From Paenibacillus arenilitoris (GTDB lineage Bacteria > Bacillota > Bacilli > Paenibacillales > Paenibacillaceae), in assembly GCF_014705655.1 (NCBI RefSeq), contig NZ_JACXIY010000037.1, positions 24,134 through 88,133 on the forward strand: DNA of 64,000 bases, read 5' to 3'. Position numbers and translations under genes: made by a program. The notes under the pieces were generated by a model that did no database searches, was not told where the DNA came from, and saw only the letters and a program-made list of their open reading frames with translations. Position 1 is the first letter of the stretch. Each line of letters begins with the position of its first letter. Positions 1-9,078 of this stretch are shown here, one piece after another.

Positions 1-3000
1 ACGGCTTTCCCTTCGCCGTTCGCGGGAATGTCGGCCACTTCGACGGATGTGCCGTCGCTGAAGGTCAGCGTGCCGCCCCTGGCGTCGTCGAGCAGATTCA
101 TCCGGTCATGCAAAATGATCCGATTAACGGTGCGCGGCTCCGACCATTCCAGCCGGATCCAGGGCTCCTTCTCGCCGAGCGAAGCCCACTCCCCGGCCCC
201 TTGCACGGCGATGACGCCGTCGGTTGCTTTCGAAGCGCCGTAATCGCCGTTATATTCCGAAGAAGCCGTTGCGCTTGCCTTGGCCGCGGCGTTCTCCGCC
301 TCGAACACCTGGATCTCGGAGAGGCCGACATGGCTGCCTTCGCCTCCCGTCGCCTCGAACTTGATCCACGTTACCGCCCTGCTCGGGAAGGAAACCGTCT
401 TGGCGGAGCCGTCCGCCGGAATGTCCGTCACTTCGACGCTGCTGCCGTCGCTGAACGTCAACCGCCCGCTGACGGCGTTGTCGGCCGTATTCGCGCGGTC
501 GTACAACGTAACTTGGTTGACCACCTTGCTCTCCACCCATTCCAGGCTAAGCCATGGCGTCCTCTCCCCCTTGGACGACCACTCCCCGCTGCCGTGCACG
601 CCGACGATGCCGTCCGCCGCTTTGGCCGGCGCGTTGCCCTCGTCGTACCACGACGAAGCGGACAGGATCGCCTCTCTGGCCAGATTGGCCGGCTCGAATA
701 CTTGGATCTCGGATAAGCCTACGTTGCCGCCCGCTCCGCCGGTCACCTCGAACTTGACCCATGAAATCGTTTTTTCGTCGAACACAACATCCTTTGCCGC
801 GCCGTCCGGGGAAATGCCGTCCACCGGGATGACGCTGCCGTCGCTAAACCGCAAATTGCCGGCCAAGGCGTTATCGTCGAGGTTGATCCGGTCATAGAGC
901 GATACTTTGCTTACCTTCTTCGGTTCGTCCCAAGCCAGCTCGATCCACGGATTCGTCTCCCCCGCGGAAGCCCATTCGCCGCTGCCGTGCAAGCCCGAGA
1001 CGCCGTCTACCGCCTTGGCCCCGCCGTAATCCGCGTTGAAGGCCGAAGATACGGTTACTTCGGCAAGCGGCGCGACATTGCCGCCCGACACGGCTAATTC
1101 CGGCGTCGTTACCGCGACCGGACCGCTCATCCCGGACAGGTTCCCCGCATCGTCATAGGCCTTGACCGAATAGCTGTACGTGGTGCTGCCGGCCGCCTCC
1201 GTGTCCAGGAAGCTGCGGTAGAAGCCGCTTAAATCCTTGATCTCTACCCCGTCGCGGTACACCTTATAGCCCTTCACGGACACATTGTCCGAAGACGGCT
1301 CCCAGGACAACGCCACCCGGCTTGCGCTCCGGGCATGGCCGTCGAGTCCGGCCGGCGCGGTCGGCGCGGCCGTATCGCCGATGGAGCCCGCTGCCGGCTG
1401 CGCGGCATCGGACGGCAGGCCCTTCCGTCCCGCATTTACGGCGCGCACTTTGTAGAAGTACGAACGCGTCAAGCCCGGCACCACTTGGCGGTCGAGGTAA
1501 TGGCTGCCGCTAACCGAAGCGAGATAATGGCCGGCGCCCGGCTCGAAGCCGCTTTCCGTTCCGCGGTAAATTTCGTAGTGGGAGATGCCTTCTCCCGGAG
1601 CCTCATCCCACGTCAGCTGCGTCCCGTAATCATCGGTTACGCCCTGCAGATTCCGTACCTTGGCCGGCGCTTCGCCGCCCGTCAGCCGCAGCGTCTTCCA
1701 GCCGTGGCCCTTGATCGTAAACGAGACGGTGCCGTTCTTCAGAGCGAGCGGCGACCGGTCGTTCTCGACCAGATCCGTTTCCGCGACCGCCTCGGGCTGC
1801 AGGAAGCCGACGTCAACCGTCACCTTCGTCTCGCGGCCCAGCGTTTCGTTAAAGCGCAGAATCGTCCCTTCGCCGCTTGCTTCCGCCAGCTTGGCCGTCG
1901 TCAGCACGACATTGTCTTTATCGATGCCGATGAATTGATCCTTCTCCGCGGCGAGACTCGCTCCCCCGGCTTGGCTGCTTGCGATTACCTTCGCCTGCAG
2001 CGCGTTCGAGGCGTTCATCCCGAATTGGTCCGCGCGCCCTTCCTGCCAGCTGCCTCCCTGATGCGGGGCAAGCGAGTAGTTGAACGTGACCGGACCCGGC
2101 TGCGTCTTCTGGAAGTTCGTATGCCACTTATTGTTGAAGACGAAGCTGTATACCCACGGATTGTCCGCATGGTAATCCCAGTCTCCCATCGCCGATCTTC
2201 GCTCGCCGTACTGCACGATCGGATTCGACAGCGGCGATAGCGTAATGCCGTAGTCGTCTTTATCCGAAGCGTCGATCCAGCGGTTTACCGTGAAATAGGC
2301 GGTGCTCGAGCCGTAAAACTGTTCATTGTCGCGGTCCCGGATATTCGAGCCCGCGAACGGCTTCACGGCTCCGCTCGGCATTTCATGCCGCAAATCGAAA
2401 TTCGGCACGTTTAACGGAAAGACGAAAAATCCTTCCTCGTCCTGCGTGCCGTACGAAGGGGCGTCCGCTTTGTCCACTTCGTTCACGATATCGATTCTCG
2501 GAATGCCGTCATACAAAACGACCTTCCGCTTCATGCCGTTAAGTCCGGCCGTCGCTCCGTCGGCCGTCATGGTTGCCATGACCGGCCCGCTCGTGCCCGT
2601 CAGCTGCGCTTGCTTCACCGTGAACGTCGAATACAGCTCGGGACTCATCAGCTTCGTCGTATGGTAGACGAATTCGTTCATCCGGTAAGGCGCCGAGGCG
2701 TCGACCATTTCCTTGCCTCCGTTCCGCTTGTCCACAATGCTCGCGATCGCGCCCGTCTCGTCGAACGTCACTTTGAAATAGTCGTTCTCCATGGTCGAAT
2801 AAGTCACTTGAATGCCGGAAGGGAATTGCGGTTCCTCGGCCGCAGGCAGCGCTTGAAACGTTTTGTATCCGAGCCCCGGCACGTTCTTCGCGACAAAAGC
2901 GATCTTGCCTCCATCCATCCGTTGATAAGGGACGGCCTCTCCCGTCTCCGCGTCTTCCAGCGTGAAATGCTCGGGAAGCCCGGACGTTTCCACCGTCGCC

Positions 3001-4646
3001 AGATCGGAGCGCTCCCACGACAACGAATTGTAGACCGCTATCGTCCCTTCGTCCGCGGGGATCAAAGCGCTGATCGCGCCCAAGGAGTCGTCGATCAATC
3101 GGTCGGCCTGCCTGCTTGCCGCAAGCGCCGTGTTCCGCTTCCACGCCCACTGCTCATCCGCCTGCGGGAACGCATTGCCCCACGAGTGCTCGTCGAACAA
3201 AATCATATTGTCATAGGCCGATAAAAGCTGCTCGTACGGATAGGGATTGCCGGCATCCGCGCTGCTCGCCATCGTGGCGAAAAACTCCGCGGCCGGCACC
3301 TTCTCGTGGTTCTCCTTATTGATTCCCGTCTCGTAGGAGGCGGAGGAAACCCCGTAATTCCACCAGCCCTCGATATTGCCTTTGAACGTCGGAATTTCTT
3401 TGTCGTAATGGCTGTCGATATATTCGAAATAATCATTGACCGTGGAGCTGATGAACGACGGATACACATAGTCGCGCCCGTCGGCATTTTTTCTGGCATT
3501 CAGCTCCTTTATGTTCTGCTGCACGGACGCCGTTACCGGCTTGTTGTCGTACGGCGTGGTGAAGTCCGCGATGATCGTATCGTACGGATAGTCTTCCCGA
3601 TGGTAGCCGCTTATCACTTTCTCGGTTACGTTCGCGGCCGTTACCTTGCTGTCGGCATTTCGGAAATCGAATTCGTCCGTGCTGTAATGGCCGTAGTTGT
3701 AAGCGAGCACTTTATTCCGAGGGTTCAACCCTTCGTAATAAAACAGCTTCGGATACGCGAACAACGGGTCCGGATTTTGCCTCATCATCAAGTACTTGAT
3801 CCCCGATTCCGCCATCGTATCGATTGCCGCCCACGAGAAGGAAGGATCGTCGGACATATACAGCAGCTTGTTGGAAGGGACGCCGAGCTTATCCTTCAGC
3901 AGCCGTTCCGAATAATAAGCCATCCGCGCCAGCTGCTCCGTCCCGAGGCCCTGATACACCTGATTGACGTAGCTGCTCGGATAGGTCATGGCGCCTTTCC
4001 GTAAGCTTTGCTTCAGCTTCTCGATCCAGTCGGCGTTTCTGGCGTTCCACGCCGATTCGTACAGCATGTAGGACGCTTCGACGGGATAACGGAACCGGTC
4101 GTTCTCATCCAAGCCTTCCGTCTCCTCCGCCTTCTGCAGCGCCTCATCGAGAAAGCCCGGGAAGATCGTCCCGTTCAGCTGTTCCTGCGAGTCGGTGTAG
4201 CCGATATCCATATGGACGTCGTGCGCGACGAAAATTTTCCAGTGGCGGATTTTCTTCTGCTCCTTCGTCAATCGGCCCAGCGGCCTTCCCTTGCCCTCGT
4301 CGTTGCCGTAGACGGAGAAGGTCACCTTGTCCCCGTCCTTGCGCAGCTCGGCCACATCGACGACGACCTGATTGGTCCCGGCGGCCAGCGTTCCGATCGG
4401 CTGCAGGTACGGCTTGCCTCCGGGCGCGTCGATTCTAACCCAAGCCTCGGTGCTTTCCCCGGCGTTCTCGATCGTGAGCCGCGTCTCCGATTTGAGCTTG
4501 CCCTCGTCCTCGATCATCCAAGGCGTCTGCTTCACTTCGGTAATGGCTATCGGTTCCTTCTCCATGCCGTAGGCGCTCCCTCCCGTCCAGCATTGCGCAA
4601 ACATAACTGTAAGCGCTAACAAAAAAGTTGGTTTGCTCTTCCTCAT
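1..4646 (-). CDS. Secreted GH38-like alpha-mannosidase with Fn3 and discoidin-like repeats (3' end missing)
   Basis: The gene reads leftward from the ATG at 4644-4646 (upstream GGGAGG) and stays open to the window edge, so its C-terminus is missing. About 1548 codons are visible. Residues 1-27 look like a signal peptide. HDVHMDIGYT at about 142-151 matches the metal-binding HxD motif of GH38, and DEHSWG further on fits that superfamily. Two fibronectin type III-like modules follow (about 1330-1910 on the DNA). Then come three tandem units of about 132 residues, each beginning with an xxSSxxxxxxAxKAxDG pattern (DNA near 1040, 650 and 250), resembling discoidin/F5-8C carbohydrate-binding modules. 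The likely role is extracellular removal of alpha-mannose from glycans. The exact linkage is inferred; a related GH38-like family with another specificity is possible. Confidence 0.82.
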   Translation of the reverse strand, partial: MRKSKPTFLLALTVMFAQCWTGGSAYGMEKEPIAITEVKQTPWMIEDEGKLKSETRLTIENAGESTEAWVRIDAPGGKPYLQPIGTLAAGTNQVVVDVAELRKDGDKVTFSVYGNDEGKGRPLGRLTKEQKKIRHWKIFVAHDVHMDIGYTDSQEQLNGTIFPGFLDEALQKAEETEGLDENDRFRYPVEASYMLYESAWNARNADWIEKLKQSLRKGAMTYPSSYVNQVYQGLGTEQLARMAYYSERLLKDKLGVPSNKLLYMSDDPSFSWAAIDTMAESGIKYLMMRQNPDPLFAYPKLFYYEGLNPRNKVLAYNYGHYSTDEFDFRNADSKVTAANVTEKVISGYHREDYPYDTIIADFTTPYDNKPVTASVQQNIKELNARKNADGRDYVYPSFISSTVNDYFEYIDSHYDKEIPTFKGNIEGWWNYGVSSASYETGINKENHEKVPAAEFFATMASSADAGNPYPYEQLLSAYDNMILFDEHSWGNAFPQADEQWAWKRNTALAASRQADRLIDDSLGAISALIPADEGTIAVYNSLSWERSDLATVETSGLPEHFTLEDAETGEAVPYQRMDGGKIAFVAKNVPGLGYKTFQALPAAEEPQFPSGIQVTYSTMENDYFKVTFDETGAIASIVDKRNGGKEMVDASAPYRMNEFVYHTTKLMSPELYSTFTVKQAQLTGTSGPVMATMTADGATAGLNGMKRKVVLYDGIPRIDIVNEVDKADAPSYGTQDEEGFFVFPLNVPNFDLRHEMPSGAVKPFAGSNIRDRDNEQFYGSSTAYFTVNRWIDASDKDDYGITLSPLSNPIVQYGERRSAMGDWDYHADNPWVYSFVFNNKWHTNFQKTQPGPVTFNYSLAPHQGGSWQEGRADQFGMNASNALQAKVIASSQAGGASLAAEKDQFIGIDKDNVVLTTAKLAEASGEGTILRFNETLGRETKVTVDVGFLQPEAVAETDLVENDRSPLALKNGTVSFTIKGHGWKTLRLTGGEAPAKVRNLQGVTDDYGTQLTWDEAPGEGISHYEIYRGTESGFEPGAGHYLASVSGSHYLDRQVVPGLTRSYFYKVRAVNAGRKGLPSDAAQPAAGSIGDTAAPTAPAGLDGHARSASRVALSWEPSSDNVSVKGYKVYRDGVEIKDLSGFYRSFLDTEAAGSTTYSYSVKAYDDAGNLSGMSGPVAVTTPELAVSGGNVAPLAEVTVSSAFNADYGGAKAVDGVSGLHGSGEWASAGETNPWIELAWDEPKKVSKVSLYDRINLDDNALAGNLRFSDGSVIPVDGISPDGAAKDVVFDEKTISWVKFEVTGGAGGNVGLSEIQVFEPANLAREAILSASSWYDEGNAPAKAADGIVGVHGSGEWSSKGERTPWLSLEWVESKVVNQVTLYDRANTADNAVSGRLTFSDGSSVEVTDIPADGSAKTVSFPSRAVTWIKFEATGGEGSHVGLSEIQVFEAENAAAKASATASSEYNGDYGASKATDGVIAVQGAGEWASLGEKEPWIRLEWSEPRTVNRIILHDRMNLLDDARGGTLTFSDGTSVEVADIPANGEGKA
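4609..4622. promoter_or_regulatory. Putative CcpA cre site in the mannosidase signal-peptide codons
   Basis: TGTAAGCGCTAACA fits the catabolite-responsive element consensus TGNNARCGNWWNCA. It lies 22-37 bases inside the coding region of the GH38-like gene, where a bound CcpA would act as a roadblock. The match is by eye. Confidence 0.55.
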
Positions 4647-4814
4647 AACGTCCTCCCTCATAGCTTCTAGTGGCGATTCAATCTAATGGTAAGCTTGCGC
4701 CGGAGAGGAAGAAATCTCACATTTTTTCGATCCGTTTCATTTTTTTTCGATCATTGCGGGGCCGGTCGGTCGCTCGCATGCCAAAAAGACCGGCCGGCCT
4801 CGCGGCCGCCGATC

Positions 4815-6365
4815 TTATCCCGCTCCGTTCTCCCGGTATTTGGCCGGCGTCGTGCCGGAATAGTTTTTGAAGGTGATGCAAAAGTACGAGGAATTGCTGT
4901 AGCCGACCGCCTGGGCGATGTCCACGATTTTCATATTCGTCTGCTTGAGCAGCTGCTTGGCTTTCTCCAATCGGACTAACGTCAGCTGCTTGATCAAGCT
5001 CCGCCCCGTCTGCTTTTTAATGAGATAGCTTAAGTAGCTCGGGGTTAAATACACCTTCTCGGCGATCGATTCCAGGCTGATGTCGTGCATATATTCGGAG
5101 TCGATGATGTCCATGACGGAACGGATGACCCGGTTCGTCTCCTCGGACCGCTCGCCGCCTTCCTGCTTCGATCTCAGCTTCCCGATTTCCCGGGCAATCA
5201 GCTCCTTAAGCTGTTGAAGATCGCGGCAGCCGAACACGGTTTCGATCATCGGGCTGAACGGCTCTGCGGAATTCGCTTGCGCATGCAATTTTTTCACGAT
5301 TTCGGAGATTAGGTATTTGCAATAGAGAACCGACAGGCCGTTGTTGTTCTCCAAGTGGCTCCACAGCATCGGAAGCATTCGCTCCGTCCCGTCGTAATCG
5401 CCCAGCTCGATTTGCTTGTACAGCGTATCGAGAATCGTCTGCGCCTGATTCCCTTTGCCCGCAAGTCCCGCGGCCTCGTTCGGGGCGGACAATACCGCGC
5501 TGCCTTCGACAAAAAACTTGTAATCCAGCGTTTGCTCCAGCCGGTTGTATTCCGCCGCGATTTGCCCGGCGTCATCGATGATTCCGCTGTGCACGATGAC
5601 GACCTGCTCGCGGAAGCGCTCCCGCAATTGCTGAAGAAGCTGCCGGGCAAATTCCTCAGGGTCTGGCGCCGGTCCGCGGGCGTCGTAGCGGAATAGGATG
5701 ACGCTTTGGTACTCGTTCAAGTTAACGCAGTCGAAGGCGCCGCTTGCCATCGCCCCGAGCATGCTCGTGAACTCCGTATACGATGCGTCAAAAAATTTGC
5801 GTTTATAATCGGCCAGAACGAGCAAAAACGACTTATCCGCGTAGCTCTCGTCCGGCAGCGGGGAGCGGCGGTCCGCCTGCTGCTCCCGCAAAGATCCGCC
5901 GAGCCAGTCAAGGAGCTGCTTCTCCTTCGCGTGCAGGGTGCCGATCCTGTAGTCTTCCAGCATCTTCTCGTGCCGTTCCCGCTCAGCTTCCCTGCTTCGA
6001 AGAAGCGCGATGATATCGGTCATCGTCCGGTTAAACTGGTCAAGCACCATCGGCTTCAGCAAATAATTGACCGCTTTGACCTCGATGGCTTTGCGCGCGT
6101 AATCGAATTCCCCGTAGGCGCTGTAGATGACGATTTCGAGCTCCGGATGGCATTTTCTGGCCTGCTCCGCCAGCTCGAGTCCGTTCATGAACGGCATCTT
6201 GATATCCGTGAACAAAATATCGATCTCGCCGCGGTTAACGATCTCGAGCGCTTGCTCGCCGTTCTCCGCCTCCACGATCGTCAAATCGTATTGAAATCTC
6301 TTAATGAGAGACTTTATTCCGTTCCGTTCGATCGGCTCGTCGTCCACGATCAATATGGCCGGCAC
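4815..6365 (-). CDS. YesN-type response regulator, REC plus AraC DNA-binding domain
   Basis: A two-component response regulator of about 516 residues. The N-terminal receiver domain has the acidic pair in VDDEP, the phospho-acceptor Asp in FTDIKMP (about residue 54) and the LLKP lysine. A long middle linker follows. The last 100 residues are an AraC-type double helix-turn-helix (SLESIAEKVYLTPSYLSYL and the VGYSNSSYF helix). I chose the GTG at 6363-6365 because AGGGGG sits 7 bases upstream; the ATG two codons earlier would touch that site. Such regulators normally pair with a YesM-type histidine kinase, but none is encoded next to it. It lies 170 bp upstream of the GH38-like gene on the same strand and probably controls that gene or the divergent transporter. 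Confidence 0.88.
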   Translation of the reverse strand: MPAILIVDDEPIERNGIKSLIKRFQYDLTIVEAENGEQALEIVNRGEIDILFTDIKMPFMNGLELAEQARKCHPELEIVIYSAYGEFDYARKAIEVKAVNYLLKPMVLDQFNRTMTDIIALLRSREAERERHEKMLEDYRIGTLHAKEKQLLDWLGGSLREQQADRRSPLPDESYADKSFLLVLADYKRKFFDASYTEFTSMLGAMASGAFDCVNLNEYQSVILFRYDARGPAPDPEEFARQLLQQLRERFREQVVIVHSGIIDDAGQIAAEYNRLEQTLDYKFFVEGSAVLSAPNEAAGLAGKGNQAQTILDTLYKQIELGDYDGTERMLPMLWSHLENNNGLSVLYCKYLISEIVKKLHAQANSAEPFSPMIETVFGCRDLQQLKELIAREIGKLRSKQEGGERSEETNRVIRSVMDIIDSEYMHDISLESIAEKVYLTPSYLSYLIKKQTGRSLIKQLTLVRLEKAKQLLKQTNMKIVDIAQAVGYSNSSYFCITFKNYSGTTPAKYRENGAG

Positions 6366-6441
6366 GCTCATTCCCCCTGGTTACGCGCAATTGTCGACAT
6401 GCTAAGAACGCCCTATCATTATACAACGGCCGAATTCAGGC

Positions 6442-6484
6442 GTATTTATGGATATAAGACTTGTTTTTGCACGATTAGGACATG
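6442..6484 (-). promoter_or_regulatory. 43-bp element shared with 18557-18599; probable AraC-type operator
   Basis: The two 43-bp sequences are identical at 36 positions and both lie 75-130 bp upstream of leftward genes. Read on the minus strand, each contains GTCC/GTCT words whose starts are 21 bp apart (two helical turns), as expected for an AraC-family dimer, separated by an invariant CAAAAACA core. This copy precedes the YesN-type regulator gene. Confidence 0.6.
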
Positions 6485-6501
6485 GGCGGGCGTCGACGCG
6501 C

Positions 6502-7305
6502 TCAGGAGAACAAATGCGACAGATCCGCTTGGCTCCCCTGGGCTATGAAATCGGTAGGCGACATGCCGCTGTGCTTTTTGAACATCCGGAAAAAATACGA
6601 CGTGTCGTAGTAGCCCAAATATTGGGCGATGCTCGTCACCGTCATGTCGGAATGGAGCAGCAGGTTGCACGCCTCCATGACGCGGAGCTGATGCATGTAG
6701 CGGATCGGCGATTGCCCGTACACTTCCTTGAACAAGGCGGTTGCGTAATTCGGCGATCGGTGGATCAGGCGCGCCAGCTGCTCGATTTCGACGGGCTCGC
6801 GGTAATGCTCGAGCAGATACGACCGCATGATCTGCGCGTAGCTCTGCTTCATCGGCGCAAGCTCCGGCTTCTCCATCTCGCGGGCCAGCATGCCGAACAG
6901 CTCCTGCAAGATCCCGAGGCAAATAAAGGAGCGGAAGCTCTTGTCGCCCCTCATCTCCTCGAACAGCCGCTCGCAGCGGTGGGAAGCGTACTGGAAACCC
7001 GCGATTCGCAGCTTGACGAACCGCCCCTGATCGAGGAACGGAATCCCCGTGCCTAACCCGGTATTTAATGTAAACAGGATCGTATGCTTCTGATGCGGGC
7101 TGTCCAAGTAATTGGAGCCGCTTCTTCTCGTTCCCTTCGGAATGAAGAGCATATCCCCCCTCTCCGCTACGATCTCTTCCCCGTTAATCTCGTATTTGAC
7201 CTTTCCTTCGCGAACCAGCACAAGCACGTTATACCCGATCGCCTCCATCTGGGTCCGCCAATTCGGAATGAAATGATCGAAATGTACACTCATGATCTGA
7301 AACAC
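6502..7305 (-). CDS. AraC family transcriptional regulator with cupin-like sensor domain
   Basis: A one-component regulator of about 267 residues. The N-terminal half is a cupin-like ligand pocket (IPNWRTQ, then GDMLFIPKGTRRSG). The last 100 residues are the AraC HTH pair (IEQLARLIHRSPNYATALF and IAQYLGYYDTSYFFRMFKKHSG). The open frame extends to 7407, but the GTG at 7303-7305 has GAGAGGTG about 6 bases upstream and an in-frame ATG follows at 7291-7293, so I start there. It is divergent from the solute-binding-protein operon at 7576, and the direct repeats at 7410-7440 in the shared spacer are its likely operator. Confidence 0.85.
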   Translation of the reverse strand: MFQIMSVHFDHFIPNWRTQMEAIGYNVLVLVREGKVKYEINGEEIVAERGDMLFIPKGTRRSGSNYLDSPHQKHTILFTLNTGLGTGIPFLDQGRFVKLRIAGFQYASHRCERLFEEMRGDKSFRSFICLGILQELFGMLAREMEKPELAPMKQSYAQIMRSYLLEHYREPVEIEQLARLIHRSPNYATALFKEVYGQSPIRYMHQLRVMEACNLLLHSDMTVTSIAQYLGYYDTSYFFRMFKKHSGMSPTDFIAQGSQADLSHLFS

Positions 7306-7409
7306 GCCTTGCACCTCTCTACGCTCGATTATTGATTGAATCCTACCATATCGGCCTTTCTCCGTAAACAACCTTTCGCCATTCTCGCGAACACAAAAAT
7401 ATGACAATA

Positions 7410-7440
7410 GAAATGTACATCAAAAAAGTGAAATGTACAT
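7410..7440 (+). promoter_or_regulatory. Direct-repeat operator, two GAAATGTACAT boxes
   Basis: Perfect 11-bp copies start at 7410 and 7430, with an A-rich spacer. The second box abuts a -35-like TGGACT (7440-7445). That geometry is typical of AraC-family activation, and the adjacent AraC gene is the obvious candidate. A related word occurs at 7279-7288 inside the start of that gene. Confidence 0.65.
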
Positions 7441-7469
7441 GGACTGGCCGATAAGGCATCGCCTATAAT
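7440..7469 (+). promoter_or_regulatory. Promoter of the sugar ABC transporter/sulfatase operon
   Basis: A -35-like TGGACT (7440-7445) lies 18 bp before a perfect TATAAT (7464-7469). The weak -35 next to the repeat operator suggests that the promoter needs an activator. Confidence 0.6.
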
Positions 7470-7486
7470 GCTGCTAAAGCGACAAA

Positions 7487-7500
7487 AGAAAGCGCTAACA
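7487..7500 (+). promoter_or_regulatory. Putative CcpA cre site
   Basis: AGAAAGCGCTAACA differs from the ideal cre only at its first base. It sits just downstream of the -10 box, so bound CcpA would block transcription of the transporter operon. Confidence 0.55.
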
Positions 7501-7575
7501 CAATGAGCTGCGCCTAAAAGGGAAACCGCTTTCTCGATGCGCTGAAGTTCTCATTCTCATAAGGGAGGGTTCGGT

Positions 7576-9069
7576 TTGAGAGGAATCAAGAAAGGGTTAT
7601 GGGGAATGGTTCTATTGCTGTTGATCGGCCAATTGGCCGCTTGCTCCGGCTCCGGCGAAAACAATAAAACAAGCGCCGGCGGCAGCGGCGAAGCGGACGG
7701 GCCATCCGAAACGGTGACGCTGCGGATCATGGATTGGAGCGACAGCATCAAGACGGTGCGGGAGGAATTCCACAAGCGGTTCATGGAGAAATACCCGAAC
7801 ATTAAGATCGAATATACGCAGCTGACCATCGACCAGTTCAAAAATACGGTGCTGACCGCCGTCAAATCGGGCGAGGCGCCGGATCTATTCCCGGTGCCGA
7901 CGGGCATGAAGCTGTCCGCGCTCGTGAAGGACGGCTGGTTCCAGCCGCTCGATCCTTATCTTGACCAGAGCTTCAAAGACAAGTTCGTGGACGGCACATT
8001 CCAGAACGGAACGACGATGGCGAACGACCAAATCTATTCGATCCCGGAGGCGGCGTCGCTGCCGAGCAGCCTTGTTTTCTACAACAAGAAGCTGTTCCGC
8101 GAAGCGGGACTGGATCCCGAAAACCCGCCGGCTACTTACTCCGAATTCCGCGAAGCGGCCAAGAAGATCACGGAAGCGGGCAAAGGCCGCTACTACGGCA
8201 TGATCGAAGGCGGCAAGCAGAACAACCGCTGGACGACGACGGCCAAGGAGTGGGCCTCCCTCGGAGGCGCGGGACTGAGCGGCAGCTCGCCGATCAATCT
8301 GGCGACCGGCGAGACGACGTACGATTCGCAGGAGGTGCTGGACGTGTTCGACTTGTTCGCCGGCCTCAGAGACGACGGCAGCTTCCACCCGAACACGATG
8401 AGCATCTCGGCGCCGGAAGCGCGCGCGCTGTTCGGTCAAGGCCAGGCCGGGTTTATCGTGCAAGGTGCCTGGTGCATCGGCGTATGGAACAAGGAAAACC
8501 CGGATCTCGAGTACGGCGTTATGGCGCCTCCCGTTCCGGATTCCGGCCGCAAGGGCTCCATTCCGGTGCTGAGCAGCCAGCCGTGGATCGGCTTATCCGC
8601 GGACAGCAAGCATCCGGAGGAAGCGGCGCTCTATCTGAAGGAGTATTACGGCGGCGACTACTTCCAGCAGGAGCGCGTATCGTCGGGCGATGCGTTCTCC
8701 GTCGTCAAGGGCATCAACGAGCAGTATTCCAAGGTCGAACAGCTGAAGCAGTATTACGACATCGTCCAGGAATACGGCCGCCTCATCCCGGATCCGAATA
8801 TCGGCAATCCGGCGAGCTCCGCCGTGTTCAACCAATTCAAGGACGTGCATCCCGATCTCGGCGAGCTGCTCGGCGGCACCGTGTCCGGGGCGCTGAAGGA
8901 TTACAAGACCCCGCTTGCTTCCTATTCCGCGCAGGTCGACAAAGCGTGGCAGGCGGCGATCGAGGCTGCCAAGAAGGAAGGCGCGGCCGTCGAGGCCTCG
9001 GATTTTGTTTTTGAAAACTGGGATCCGATGAAGGACTTCATGCCTGAAGATTACCGGACTTCGAAATAA
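7576..9069 (+). CDS. Sugar ABC transporter substrate-binding lipoprotein
   Basis: An extracellular solute-binding protein of the carbohydrate (family 1) type, 497 residues. Residues 1-22 form a lipoprotein signal peptide ending in the lipobox LAAC, so Cys23 is predicted to be lipid-anchored. The mature part shows typical features such as VTLRIMDWSDS, a KYPNIKIEY motif and W-rich ligand-contact regions. The start is TTG with AAGGGAGGG upstream. It is first in an operon with two permeases and a sulfatase; no ATPase is present, so a shared MsmX-like ATPase encoded elsewhere is likely. The substrate is not readable from sequence; sulfated or mannose-containing oligosaccharides are suggested by the neighbours. 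Confidence 0.9.
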   Translation: MRGIKKGLWGMVLLLLIGQLAACSGSGENNKTSAGGSGEADGPSETVTLRIMDWSDSIKTVREEFHKRFMEKYPNIKIEYTQLTIDQFKNTVLTAVKSGEAPDLFPVPTGMKLSALVKDGWFQPLDPYLDQSFKDKFVDGTFQNGTTMANDQIYSIPEAASLPSSLVFYNKKLFREAGLDPENPPATYSEFREAAKKITEAGKGRYYGMIEGGKQNNRWTTTAKEWASLGGAGLSGSSPINLATGETTYDSQEVLDVFDLFAGLRDDGSFHPNTMSISAPEARALFGQGQAGFIVQGAWCIGVWNKENPDLEYGVMAPPVPDSGRKGSIPVLSSQPWIGLSADSKHPEEAALYLKEYYGGDYFQQERVSSGDAFSVVKGINEQYSKVEQLKQYYDIVQEYGRLIPDPNIGNPASSAVFNQFKDVHPDLGELLGGTVSGALKDYKTPLASYSAQVDKAWQAAIEAAKKEGAAVEASDFVFENWDPMKDFMPEDYRTSK

Positions 9070-9078
9070 GGGAGACGG

